A DNA stretch of 64,000 nt, taken from SABY01 sp964523795. Lineage in GTDB: Bacteria > Bacteroidota > Bacteroidia > Bacteroidales > 4484-276. The notes beneath the pieces were generated by a model. That model worked only from the letters and a program-made list of their open reading frames with translations, searched no databases and was not told the DNA's origin. Shown in pieces: positions 44,485 through 52,517 of this stretch (the first letter of the stretch is position 1; every line of letters starts with the position of its first letter). The DNA lies in NCBI GenBank assembly GCA_964523795.1, contig CAZGAO010000016.1, forward strand, positions 1-64,000, read 5' to 3'. A program made the position numbers and the translations under genes.

Positions 44485-45321
44485 TTAGTCCTTATTATCA
44501 AGTTCCTTACCACAATATTTGCAGTAAACAGCATCCGAATCGTGCTTGCTGTGATCGCAGCCCTGGCAGGTGTTTTTTTCGTCCGATCTTACCGAAGAAT
44601 CTGCACGAATCATTTCGGCTGACATAATCCCGGTGGGCACCGCAATAATCGCGTAACCCAGTATCATAATGATGGAGGCGAAGAACTGTCCGAGTACGGT
44701 TTGGGGAGTAATATCACCAAAGCCAACGGTGGTAAGCGTTACAATGGCCCAGTAAATACTTTGGGGAATACTGTTGAATCCGTTTTCGGGGCCTTCGATC
44801 AAATACATAATCGAACCCATAATGACCACGGTAGCAAGAACCACCTCGAGAAAGACAATAATTTTGTACTTACTCTGACGCAGCGAGATCTGCAAAACCT
44901 GCGAAGCCCTGAGGTAACGGCTAAGTTTGAGAATCCTAAAAATACGCAACATGCGCAATATGCGTATCACCAGCAAATAATGGCTGCCGGCAATAAGCAA
45001 ACTTACATAAGTTGGCAAAATTGAAAGCAAATCGATGATGCCATAAAAGCTTTTGATATAGTCCAACGGCTTGCGCGAAACAATGATGCGAGTGAAATAC
45101 TCCAGTGTGAAGAGAATCGTAAAAATCCATTCGGAATATACAAATATGCGGGTGTATCGCAGGTGCAATGCGCCAACACTATCGAGCATTACCACAAGAA
45201 CGCTGGCAATAATCAACACAAGCAAAATTAAGTCGAACCTTCGACCGGCTTTGGTATCGGCGTAAAAGATGATATTATACAATTCATCTCTCTTATTTTC
45301 GGGTGGCTTATTATTTTTCAT
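44485..45321 (-). CDS. Voltage-gated potassium channel with C-terminal zinc ribbon
   Basis: 278 residues, six membrane helices. The S4 voltage sensor is RILRMLRIFRILKLSRYLRA (regularly spaced Arg), and the pore has the K+ filter TLTTVGFGDITP. After the S6 helix (YAIIAVPTGIMSAEM) a cytoplasmic tail carries four cysteines, CQGCDHSKHDSDAVYCKYC, a small zinc ribbon. Bacterial Kv channels usually end soon after S6, so the ribbon is an accessory that may aid assembly or sensing. It starts 31 bases after the TIGR02757 gene and is probably co-transcribed. Confidence 0.92.
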   Translation of the reverse strand: MKNNKPPENKRDELYNIIFYADTKAGRRFDLILLVLIIASVLVVMLDSVGALHLRYTRIFVYSEWIFTILFTLEYFTRIIVSRKPLDYIKSFYGIIDLLSILPTYVSLLIAGSHYLLVIRILRMLRIFRILKLSRYLRASQVLQISLRQSKYKIIVFLEVVLATVVIMGSIMYLIEGPENGFNSIPQSIYWAIVTLTTVGFGDITPQTVLGQFFASIIMILGYAIIAVPTGIMSAEMIRADSSVRSDEKNTCQGCDHSKHDSDAVYCKYCGKELDNKD

Positions 45322-45352
45322 TTATCAATTAAAAACCAAAAGTAAAATTTTT

Positions 45353-46129
45353 TCAATACTTCTCGAAAACGCCAAGACCAAAAAGAGCGTAATCGTATTT
45401 TATCGGATCGTTGGGGTCGAATCGCCTCAGGTTTTGGCTAAGCTCTTCTGCAGCCTGCCAGTCGTTGGCCATGCGATCGAGCAATCCCAGCTTTCGGGCT
45501 ACCCTGCCCGAATGTACATCGAGGGGACAAATTAGCTGCGCCGGTTTTATCTGTTTCCAAATTCCAAAATCAACACCCTTATTATCCGTGCGAACCATCC
45601 AGCGCAAAAACATATTCAATCGCTTTGCCGAGGATTTCTTATCAGGATTAGCTAAATGTTTTTCGATGCGCTGGGGGTGCTCAAGCTGCAGGAATCGTTG
45701 GCGAAAAAGCAAAATGGCATTTTTTGTATCTGCCTCATCCGATGAGAAACCACTACAAAAAGCATTTTCAAGACCCCCATAATTTTGGTACAGATTTTTG
45801 AGTGCCCACAAAAAATGGATACAATCCTGGCTGTTAAAAGTACGATGAACAAAAGCATTAAAGGGAAGCAAATCTTTTTCTGAAAAATTCATGATGAAAT
45901 CATGCGGAGTGCCGTCCATCCATTGCATTAGTTTTTTGGCATTGCTGATAATGGTTGTCCGCTGACCCCAGGCAATGGTGGCAGCCATAAATCCTGCAAT
46001 CTCGACATCCTCCTTTTTATTAAAAAGATGAGGAATTGAAATCGGATCTGTTTCGATAAAGCGAATAGAATTATACTGCCCGACTTTGGACTCGAGAAAA
46101 TCCTTAAGCTTTTGCTTATCGCTATTCAT
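45353..46129 (-). CDS. TIGR02757 family protein (DUF2400)
   Basis: 258 residues from MNSDKQKLKDFLESKVGQYN; an in-frame start 18 codons upstream would add an atypical lead. The family is recognised by IAGFMAATIAWGQRTTIISN, the central FLRWMVRTDNKGVDFGIWKQ, and IKPAQLICPLDVHSGRVARK. The latter regions look like the helix-hairpin-helix DNA glycosylase fold, but the biochemical role of the family is not known to me. Confidence 0.85.
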   Translation of the reverse strand: MNSDKQKLKDFLESKVGQYNSIRFIETDPISIPHLFNKKEDVEIAGFMAATIAWGQRTTIISNAKKLMQWMDGTPHDFIMNFSEKDLLPFNAFVHRTFNSQDCIHFLWALKNLYQNYGGLENAFCSGFSSDEADTKNAILLFRQRFLQLEHPQRIEKHLANPDKKSSAKRLNMFLRWMVRTDNKGVDFGIWKQIKPAQLICPLDVHSGRVARKLGLLDRMANDWQAAEELSQNLRRFDPNDPIKYDYALFGLGVFEKY

Positions 46130-46162
46130 GGCAGGGGTAACAAGATTGTTTGCGGGTTTGTT

Positions 46163-46199
46163 AACAAAAAGAAGCCCCGGCAAAAATTTACCAGGGCTA
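46163..46199 (-). terminator. Terminator of the oxidoreductase operon
   Basis: On the minus strand AGCCCTGG and CCGGGGCT form an 8-bp stem with one T-G pair, followed by TCTTTTTG. About 30 bases after the gamma-subunit stop. Confidence 0.65.
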
Positions 46200-46229
46200 T
46201 TATTGTGAACTTGGTTAATTCGTTAAAAA

Positions 46230-46781
46230 CTAAGCCATCACTACTTCTTCGGGATTTTCCATGCCCTTTTTCAGTGCTGACTCGTTCATGGGGATCAGTT
46301 TGTGATAGCGTTCGGGCAATGATTTTTTTAGTCCGCGTATCACATTCTCCAACTTTACAATGGGCTTTAGTTTAAGATAAGCTCCCAAAACAATCATATT
46401 AAAAATTTTGGTATTGCCCATTTCAACGGCCAGACGTGCTCCTTCAATCTTATAAATTTTTATATCCTTCCGCCCGGGATGCCGCGTAATGCCATTGGGA
46501 TCGTAAAGCAGGAGGCCTCCCGGCTTAACGGTGGCCTCAAATTTATCCATGGATTGCTGATTGAGAACTATGGCAGTATCGTAATAATTCAATATCGGTG
46601 AACTGATTCTTTCATCGCTAACGATAACCGTAACGTTGGCAGTACCACCGCGCATTTCGGGGCCGTACGAAGGCATCCAGCTCACTTCCTGATCTTGCAT
46701 AATGCCGGAGTAAGCCAAAATTTTACCCATCGAAAGCACACCTTGTCCTCCAAATCCTGCAATGATAATTTCTTCTGTCAT
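46230..46781 (-). CDS. 2-oxoacid:ferredoxin oxidoreductase, gamma subunit
   Basis: 183 residues: IIIAGFGGQGVLSMGKILAY at the N-terminus, SYGPEMRGGTANVTVIVSDE next, and FNMIVLGAYLKLKPIVKLEN near the end, as in KorC/PorG-type gamma subunits. Fourth gene of the operon. With alpha, beta and the ferredoxin-like subunit it oxidises a 2-oxoacid to acyl-CoA and reduces ferredoxin. Confidence 0.92.
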   Translation of the reverse strand: MTEEIIIAGFGGQGVLSMGKILAYSGIMQDQEVSWMPSYGPEMRGGTANVTVIVSDERISSPILNYYDTAIVLNQQSMDKFEATVKPGGLLLYDPNGITRHPGRKDIKIYKIEGARLAVEMGNTKIFNMIVLGAYLKLKPIVKLENVIRGLKKSLPERYHKLIPMNESALKKGMENPEEVVMA

Positions 46782-46820
46782 GATAATAATTTTCTTTGGT
46801 TAATACTATGCTTAACTGGC

Positions 46821-47603
46821 TTAATTTTTATCCAGAATTACACCATCCACTTTAATATCGCCCATGGGATAAAAGGGGAACATATTCTCCACCATCCATT
46901 GATTGGCTTTGGTGGGCGACATTTTCCATCCCGAGTTGCAGTTGGAAACGATTTCGACAAAGGTAAGCCCTTTGTTTTCTTTTTGCAGATCGAAGGCTTT
47001 GCGCACTGCTTTTTTGGCCTTGCGCACCGCCGCAGGAGTATGCACCGCCTGGCGGGTAACGAAATATGTGCCGGGCAACTGAGCCACCAGCTCGGTAATT
47101 TTGAGCGGATTGCCCATCGTATGCAAATCACGACCATAAGGCGAAGTAGAAGTCTTCATACCATCCAAAGTGGTAGGAGCCATCTGCCCGCCTGTCATCC
47201 CATAAATACCATTATTAATAAAAATGATGGTGATGTTTTCGCCCCGGTTGCAGGCATGGATGGTTTCGGCAGTACCGATAGCAGCCAGGTCGCCATCGCC
47301 CTGATAGGTAAAGACGTACTTTTCGGGATAGCAGCGTTTAACGCCGGTGGCCACCGCCGGAGCGCGTCCGTGGGCAGCCTGTATCATGTCGATGTTCATA
47401 AATTCGTAAGCCAAAACCGAGCAGCCTACCGGAGCAATGCCAATGGTTTGCTCCTGGGCACCGAGCTCTTCGAGCACCTCCATAACAATGCGATGCGCAG
47501 TACCGTGTCCACAACCCGGGCAGTACGACAGCACTTTGTCGGTCATCAGCGGGGTCTTTTTGTAAACCAGGTTTTCTTCCTTTACTATGTCTTTTATGTC
47601 CAT
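46821..47603 (-). CDS. 2-oxoacid:ferredoxin oxidoreductase, beta (TPP) subunit
   Basis: 260 residues. YCPGCGHGTAHRI, then YQGDGDLAAIGTAETIHACN with the thiamine-diphosphate motif GDGD...NN (FINNGIYGMTGGQMAPTT). Four cysteines typical of the longer PFOR beta subunit are only partly present. Two bases after the alpha subunit. Substrate not fixed by the sequence; 2-oxoglutarate or branched-chain 2-oxoacids are the usual choices. Confidence 0.93.
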   Translation of the reverse strand: MDIKDIVKEENLVYKKTPLMTDKVLSYCPGCGHGTAHRIVMEVLEELGAQEQTIGIAPVGCSVLAYEFMNIDMIQAAHGRAPAVATGVKRCYPEKYVFTYQGDGDLAAIGTAETIHACNRGENITIIFINNGIYGMTGGQMAPTTLDGMKTSTSPYGRDLHTMGNPLKITELVAQLPGTYFVTRQAVHTPAAVRKAKKAVRKAFDLQKENKGLTFVEIVSNCNSGWKMSPTKANQWMVENMFPFYPMGDIKVDGVILDKN

Positions 47604-47605
47604 GA

Positions 47606-48691
47606 TTAACCTCCAATAATTTTTTGTTCTAATGCTTCCAGTACTTCTTCCGGCGAATGAATTACACCACCATAGCGGCCAAAGTGTTCTACCTTCACCT
47701 TACATTCAACGGCCAGCTTCACATCTTCTATCATCTGACCGGCACTCATCTCGACCGATAAAATACCTTTGAGTTGTGGAGCCAGTTCCTTGAGAATTTT
47801 TACAGGGAAGGGATAAAGTGTAATAGGGCGCAGCAAGCCAACTTTGATGCCTTTGGCACGCGCTACGGCCATCGACTTCTGTGCAATCCTTGCGCTGGAA
47901 CCGTAAGCCACCATAAGATATTCGGCATCATCGGTATTAAGCGTTTCATATCTCACATCCTCTTCCTCCATCTGCCGGTATTTGGCCTGGAGCTTCCAGT
48001 TGTGTTCCTCCTGTTTGTGCGAATCCAGGTCGAGCGAGGTAATAATATTGCGTTCTCTCGACTCGGGTTTGCCAATAGCAGCCCATCCGCCATTCAGATC
48101 TTTAATCTGAGCTTCGCTCCAGCGAGGTTTTTGGTCTTTCAGTTCCACCTTTTCCATCATCTGACCTATCATGCCATCCGAAAGAATCATCACCGGATTA
48201 CGGTATTTATAGGCCATTTCAAAACCCAGTTCTACAAAGTCAGCCATCTCCTGCACTGATGCCGGAGCCAGGGTATAAAGCCTGTAATCGCCGTGGCCGC
48301 CACCTTTCACCGATTGAAAGTAGTCGGCCTGCGAGGGTTGAATAGTCCCCAGGCCGGGACCGCCACGTACCACGTTGGCAATAACGCAGGGCAGCTCGGC
48401 ACCTGCAATATAACTGATTCCTTCCTGGTAAAGGCTGATGCCAGGACTTGATGAGGAGGTTATTATTTTTTTGCCTGCCGCAGCAGCACCATACACCATG
48501 TTGATGGCGGCCAGCTCGCTTTCGGCCTGCAGCACCACCATTCCGGTGCGCTGTTCGGGGCGTTCCATCATCAGATATTCCATCACCTCCGACTGGGGTG
48601 TAATGGGATAGCCAAAATATCCATCCGCACCTTCGCGGATAGCGGCTTCGGCTATAGCCTCATTTCCTTTCATTAATTTTAATTCACCCAT
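47606..48691 (-). CDS. 2-oxoacid:ferredoxin oxidoreductase, alpha subunit (VorB/KorA type)
   Basis: 361 residues: KGNEAIAEAAIREGADGYFG, YPITPQSEVMEYL, SSSSPGISLYQEGISYIAGA, GGPGLGTIQPSQADYFQSVK, GGHGDYRLYTLAPASVQEMA. Length and motifs fit the group often named VorB (3-methyl-2-oxobutanoate) or KorA (2-oxoglutarate). Both fit an anaerobe making acyl-CoA from amino-acid-derived keto acids. 26 bases after the ferredoxin gene. Confidence 0.92.
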   Translation of the reverse strand: MGELKLMKGNEAIAEAAIREGADGYFGYPITPQSEVMEYLMMERPEQRTGMVVLQAESELAAINMVYGAAAAGKKIITSSSSPGISLYQEGISYIAGAELPCVIANVVRGGPGLGTIQPSQADYFQSVKGGGHGDYRLYTLAPASVQEMADFVELGFEMAYKYRNPVMILSDGMIGQMMEKVELKDQKPRWSEAQIKDLNGGWAAIGKPESRERNIITSLDLDSHKQEEHNWKLQAKYRQMEEEDVRYETLNTDDAEYLMVAYGSSARIAQKSMAVARAKGIKVGLLRPITLYPFPVKILKELAPQLKGILSVEMSAGQMIEDVKLAVECKVKVEHFGRYGGVIHSPEEVLEALEQKIIGG

Positions 48692-48717
48692 TCTATGTCA
48701 ATTTTTTACGTTTTTAA

Positions 48718-48948
48718 CTAAGCCGACTTTTTAACTCTATACACGCTAATTACTCCGTCAGGACAAACGATAGCACAGTTTGAACATCCGGTACATGCAT
48801 CGGGGTTAGCCATGTAGGCATAATGATAACCCTTGCCGTTAACTTCTTTTGCCAGTTCGATGACGTGCGTGGGGCAGGCAGGTATGCACACTTCGCAGCC
48901 CTTGCAACGCTCGTTGTCAACTACTATAGCTCCTATTACTTTGGCCAT
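48718..48948 (-). CDS. Ferredoxin-like delta subunit, 2x[4Fe-4S]
   Basis: 76 residues with two full cluster motifs: CKGCEVCIPACPTHVIEL and CTGCSNCAIVCPDGVISV. First gene of the oxidoreductase operon, where it passes electrons from the TPP subunit to external ferredoxin. Confidence 0.93.
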   Translation of the reverse strand: MAKVIGAIVVDNERCKGCEVCIPACPTHVIELAKEVNGKGYHYAYMANPDACTGCSNCAIVCPDGVISVYRVKKSA

Positions 48949-48994
48949 ATCTTTTGATTTATTTAAGAGTTTTTAACTGTTATCTTTTGACGCA

Positions 48995-49002
48995 CGAAAG
49001 TA
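48995..49002 (-). promoter_or_regulatory. Promoter box of the oxidoreductase operon
   Basis: The minus strand reads TACTTTCGTGCG, one mismatch from TAnnTTTG, about 46 bases before the ferredoxin ATG. Confidence 0.45.
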
Positions 49003-49089
49003 CAGTTTTTAAAATAAACTTTGAATGATAATCTTGGTCTTTTCCTTACAAGAGGCCTTATTTTTAATGAATCTAAAAGATTGGAACAT

Positions 49090-49152
49090 CTGAAACAGTT
49101 GAAACGATGGAAACGGCTGAAACATCTGAAACGATGGAAACGGCTGAAACAG
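49090..49152 (+). repeat. Tandem 27-bp repeat
   Basis: Two adjoining 27-base units (49090-49116, 49117-49143) differ at two or three bases; a third unit is partial. Each is built from three 9-mers of TGAAAC/GGAAAC type. Looser copies of the 9-mer continue to about 49240. It lies in the gene-free stretch 48949-49486. Confidence 0.7.
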
Positions 49153-49247
49153 GAGAATGTTGAGCGGAGCGAAATCCCGCCCTTGCGGGAACTGAAACTA
49201 CTGAATGATTGAAACAGGAGAATGACTGAAACAAGGAGTGATGCCCG

Positions 49248-49286
49248 GACTTAGAATCGTCCGAAGGACATTCTAAAGTCAAAAAA
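49248..49286 (+). repeat. Bulged hairpin element
   Basis: GAC-TTAGAAT-C-GTCC, loop GAA, GGAC-ATTCTAA-A-GTC, then AAAAAA. The arms pair perfectly apart from the bulge. Same architecture as 58441-58560 and 41071-41109. Confidence 0.75.
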
Positions 49287-49321
49287 GATCAGAGAAAAAT
49301 CTGCAATTGGTAGTAAAAACT

Positions 49322-49403
49322 AATCTGTGGCCATCCGTGTAATCTGTGGTGAAATAAAAACAGATTGAAAAACTAATCTGTGGCCATCTGTGTAATCTCG
49401 TGG
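49322..49403 (+). repeat. AATCTGTGGCCATC direct repeats
   Basis: Two direct copies of an AATCTGTGGCCATCnGTGTA unit (49322-49350 and 49374-49403) separated by 23 bases. The related pair is at 44293-44397. No coding function is seen. Confidence 0.6.
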
Positions 49404-49432
49404 TAAGCAAAAAAGGCAGTGGTGAGATAATG

Positions 49433-49453
49433 AGACGCGCAGATTGCGCGTCT
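49433..49453. repeat. AGACGCGCA hairpin, copy 1
   Basis: AGACGCGCA and TGCGCGTCT with loop GAT. Identical arms recur at 57766 and 57882. It is 34 bases past the hypF stop. Confidence 0.7.
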
Positions 49454-49486
49454 GTACAAATGCGCATATTCAATCGATTGGTGAAA

Positions 49487-51757
49487 TCAGGAATTGCGGC
49501 GTTTGGCGGCGATGGCCAATTGCCCCAGTGCCAGGCCACCATCGTTGGCCGGTACCTGCTGCTGCACAAATACCTCAAAACCGAGGTTCTTTAAAAGCTC
49601 CTCACTTTTCCCAAGCAAAATGGCATTCTGGAAACTGCCGCCCGAAAGCACCACCTTTTTTATCCCGCTCTCCTTTTTCATTCGGATGGCCGTGCTTACA
49701 ATCACATCCACCACCGTGTTGTGAAATTTAGAAGCAATCACCGCCCGGTTCGTTCCGGATTTTAAATCATCGACTATCCCGCCAATCATCGGCTTAAAAT
49801 CGATGACAGAATCATGCATGAAAACATATTTATCGGAAATATTTTTGCGGGCAATACTTTCGAGGCGCATGGGTGCCTCGGCATGAAATTTAGAAACAGG
49901 GCACAGATTGATCATCGCGCTCACCGCATCAAACAAACGCCCGCAACTGGAACTGAGCGGCGTATTAATATTTTTCACAATCGCTTCCCGCACCATCGTA
50001 AGCTCAAAATCAGAAACCCCGGTCAAGAAATCCATTTTATCATTAAAAAGCTCCCCACCAAAAGTATGATGCAAGTAGGAAACTGCGGTGCGCCAGGGAG
50101 CTTTGGTAACCAGATCGCCACCAGGCAAAGGGATATAATCGAAATGCGTATAACGCTGGAAATCCTTCAAATCGCAAAACATAAACTCGCCGCCCCAAAT
50201 ATTTCCCTCCGTGCCGTAACCCGTGCCATCCATGCTTATGCCAATTACCTTTTCGTCCAGCCCATGCTCGGCCATGCAGGAGGCGATGTGTGCAAAATGA
50301 TGCTGCACTTCTATTACTTCAATTCCCATGTCGCGGGCAAAGCGTGTCGAGAAATAATCGGGGTGCAAATCGGCCACTGCAAGCCGGGGTTCAAAGCGAA
50401 AGATCTTTTTGAATTTGTCAATCGTTTCTTCATAAAACTGATGCGTTTCAAAGTTTTTTAAATCGCCGATATGCTGACTCATAATGGCCAGATTTTCGCG
50501 ACCGATGGCAAAGCAGTTGACCAGCTCGGCTCCGGCAGCAAAAATCCCGTCCACTTTAAGATTGGTGCGAATGGGCGATGGCGCAAAGCTACGCGAGCGG
50601 CGTATCAAAGCAGGCTTTTCGTTTACCACAAAACTCACCGAGTCGTCGGTGCGGTTATATATTTCGCGGTTATAAATCAGGAAGGCATCGGCAATGGAAG
50701 CCAGGTTTTGTACAGCCAAGGCGTTGTCGAGGATGATGGGTTCATCAGACATGTTGCCGCTGGTAAGCACGATGGCCGGGGTTTCGAGCATTTCGAGCAA
50801 CTGATGATGAAAGGGCATGTAGGGCAGCATCACGCCCATGCGATGGAAGCCATTGTTAACCGATGGAGCCAGCTCCCGTGTGGTTTCCAAAAGCACAATC
50901 GGTCGCCGCCAGGATTGCAGCCACTGGCTTTCGCTTTCGCTCAAATGCGTATATTTTTCTACTTCTTCAATTTTGCCAAACATCACCGCAAAGGGTTTCC
51001 CCTCGCGAAGTTTGCGTTTTCGTAAAGCCGACACCGCCGCTTCATTTGCCGCATCACACATCAGATGGAAACCGCCCAGGCCTTTTACAGCAAGTATTTT
51101 CCCGGCTTCGAGCAGTTTGACGGTGCGTATCAATATTTTATCAAAATCGTTAATTTTTTCCTCGCCGACCAGCAATTCATACTCCGGGCCACAATTTTTG
51201 CAGGCCACGGGCTGGGCATGGAAACGGCGGTCGAGCACATTGGTATATTCGCTACGGCAAGTATTGCACATCGCAAAAACATCCATGGTAGTTTTGTGGC
51301 GGTCGTAGGGCAGGTCTTTGATAATGGTAAAACGCGGCCCACAGTTGGTGCAGTTGGTAAAAGGATATGCGTAGCGATGGCCATGCTGACGCATATCTTC
51401 CAGGCAATCATCGCAAACGGCAATGTCGGGGCTAATTTCGGTGATGCCCTGGGCGGCATCGGCACTTTTACGAATTTGAAAATCTAAAAACCCGAAAGGA
51501 GAAACCGCAGTGCTTTCAATTTTTTCGATGCCGGAGGCCTGCGGTGCCTTCGCCGAAATATCCTTGATAAAGTTTTCCACATCACCGGCACTTCCCTCTG
51601 CCTCGATAAAAACTCCCCGAATATTATTCTCGACCCGGCCAAAAATTTTGTTTTCGTGGGCAATGCGGTAAATAAAAGGCCGGAAGCCTACACCCTGAAC
51701 CAGTCCGGTTACGTGAATCCGACAGGCTGATTTTTTCTGCTTAGCGTTTATCGACAA
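49487..51757 (-). CDS. hypF: Carbamoyltransferase HypF (TTG start)
   Basis: 756 residues. Acylphosphatase domain (HVTGLVQGVGFRPFIYRIAH, about 14-100), two zinc fingers (CDDCLEDM...CTNC and CNTCRSEY...CKNC, about 118-195), a YrdC-like domain (about 210-400: VKGLGGFHLMCDAA) and a Kae1/HypF domain (HHFAHIASCMAEHGLDEKVI, GISMDGTGYGTEGNIWGGEF). Makes carbamoyl-AMP and the cyanide ligand precursor for [NiFe]-hydrogenase. No other hyp or hydrogenase gene is in the window. The start is TTG, preceded by AAGGAG at good spacing, and no ATG precedes the acylphosphatase domain. Confidence 0.95.
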   Translation of the reverse strand: MSINAKQKKSACRIHVTGLVQGVGFRPFIYRIAHENKIFGRVENNIRGVFIEAEGSAGDVENFIKDISAKAPQASGIEKIESTAVSPFGFLDFQIRKSADAAQGITEISPDIAVCDDCLEDMRQHGHRYAYPFTNCTNCGPRFTIIKDLPYDRHKTTMDVFAMCNTCRSEYTNVLDRRFHAQPVACKNCGPEYELLVGEEKINDFDKILIRTVKLLEAGKILAVKGLGGFHLMCDAANEAAVSALRKRKLREGKPFAVMFGKIEEVEKYTHLSESESQWLQSWRRPIVLLETTRELAPSVNNGFHRMGVMLPYMPFHHQLLEMLETPAIVLTSGNMSDEPIILDNALAVQNLASIADAFLIYNREIYNRTDDSVSFVVNEKPALIRRSRSFAPSPIRTNLKVDGIFAAGAELVNCFAIGRENLAIMSQHIGDLKNFETHQFYEETIDKFKKIFRFEPRLAVADLHPDYFSTRFARDMGIEVIEVQHHFAHIASCMAEHGLDEKVIGISMDGTGYGTEGNIWGGEFMFCDLKDFQRYTHFDYIPLPGGDLVTKAPWRTAVSYLHHTFGGELFNDKMDFLTGVSDFELTMVREAIVKNINTPLSSSCGRLFDAVSAMINLCPVSKFHAEAPMRLESIARKNISDKYVFMHDSVIDFKPMIGGIVDDLKSGTNRAVIASKFHNTVVDVIVSTAIRMKKESGIKKVVLSGGSFQNAILLGKSEELLKNLGFEVFVQQQVPANDGGLALGQLAIAAKRRNS

Positions 51758-51814
51758 TATTCTTCTCCTTGTTTTATCCGGTTAATAATCATTTTTAGCT
51801 TCATCAATATGCGG

Positions 51815-51822
51815 CAAATATA
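51815..51822 (-). promoter_or_regulatory. Promoter box of hypF
   Basis: The minus strand reads TATATTTGCC, a TAnnTTTG match about 58 bases before the TTG start. It lies in the short gap after the ABC ATPase gene. Confidence 0.5.
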
Positions 51823-51836
51823 GGTTTATCCAAATT

Positions 51837-52517
51837 TTATTTAAGACCCAACTTTTCAATTTTATTACCCACCGACACGGCTTTCATTTCGGCTTCCAGT
51901 TTTTTAAAATCCTCCTTGATAACTTTTCTTATCAATCTTCCCTCTTTCAACATATTAATCTCATCGCAGGTATCGCTAAGCGTAGAAAATATATGCGATG
52001 AGATTATCACGATTTTCCCCAGGGATTTTAGTTTATGGATAATATTTTCGATGATAATATTGCTTTGGATATCCACGCCGTTAAAGGGTTCATCCAAAAT
52101 AAAGGCCTGGTTTTCCTGCATCAGAATCGCCGTCAAGGCCAGCTTTTTTTTCATCCCGGTGGAGTAGGTCGAGGCATATTGATTTAAAGGCAGGTCGAAA
52201 ATATTGCGTTCGTCAATATCGCCGGGATTAACGCTCCGGGCATTGCAAAGCAGGCGGATATATTCTTTGCCACTAATCTTGTTAAAGAAAAAAGGAATGG
52301 TTTGTAGGAAGCCCAGATGATTTTTAAATTTATCGATGTCCGATTCTATCCGGCCCGTATATTTTTCTAATCCGGCAATAGATCTGAAAAGCGTGGTTTT
52401 GCCCGCCCCATTTTCGCCCACAATGCCATAAACCTTCCCTTTTTCAAATTGGATATTTACGTTGTTAAGGGCGTGCTTTGCGCCATAATACTTCGACAGG
52501 TTTTGGATGTTTATCAT
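51837..52517 (-). CDS. ABC transporter ATP-binding protein
   Basis: 226 residues. Walker A GIVGENGAGKTTLFRSIAGL, signature YSTGMKKKLAL, Walker B AFILDEPFNGVD, H loop IISSHIF. The YSxGM signature is that of exporter-type ATPases. It overlaps the membrane protein gene by 4 bases (ATGA), so they form one transporter. Last gene of a possible four-gene unit. Confidence 0.88.
   Translation of the reverse strand: MINIQNLSKYYGAKHALNNVNIQFEKGKVYGIVGENGAGKTTLFRSIAGLEKYTGRIESDIDKFKNHLGFLQTIPFFFNKISGKEYIRLLCNARSVNPGDIDERNIFDLPLNQYASTYSTGMKKKLALTAILMQENQAFILDEPFNGVDIQSNIIIENIIHKLKSLGKIVIISSHIFSTLSDTCDEINMLKEGRLIRKVIKEDFKKLEAEMKAVSVGNKIEKLGLK

Noticed and set aside
46695..47609. 304-codon open frame on the plus strand
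   Set aside because: It lies fully opposite the beta and gamma subunits of the ferredoxin oxidoreductase, whose motifs are unmistakable. Antisense frames of this length are common over such GC-balanced genes.
49021..49212. 63-codon frame rich in Lys, Leu, Trp and Arg
   Set aside because: Its periodic sequence is simply the translation of the 27-bp tandem repeat; no start signal or homologue.
49090..49240. Possible CRISPR array
   Set aside because: The repeats are contiguous with no unique spacers and no cas genes are present.
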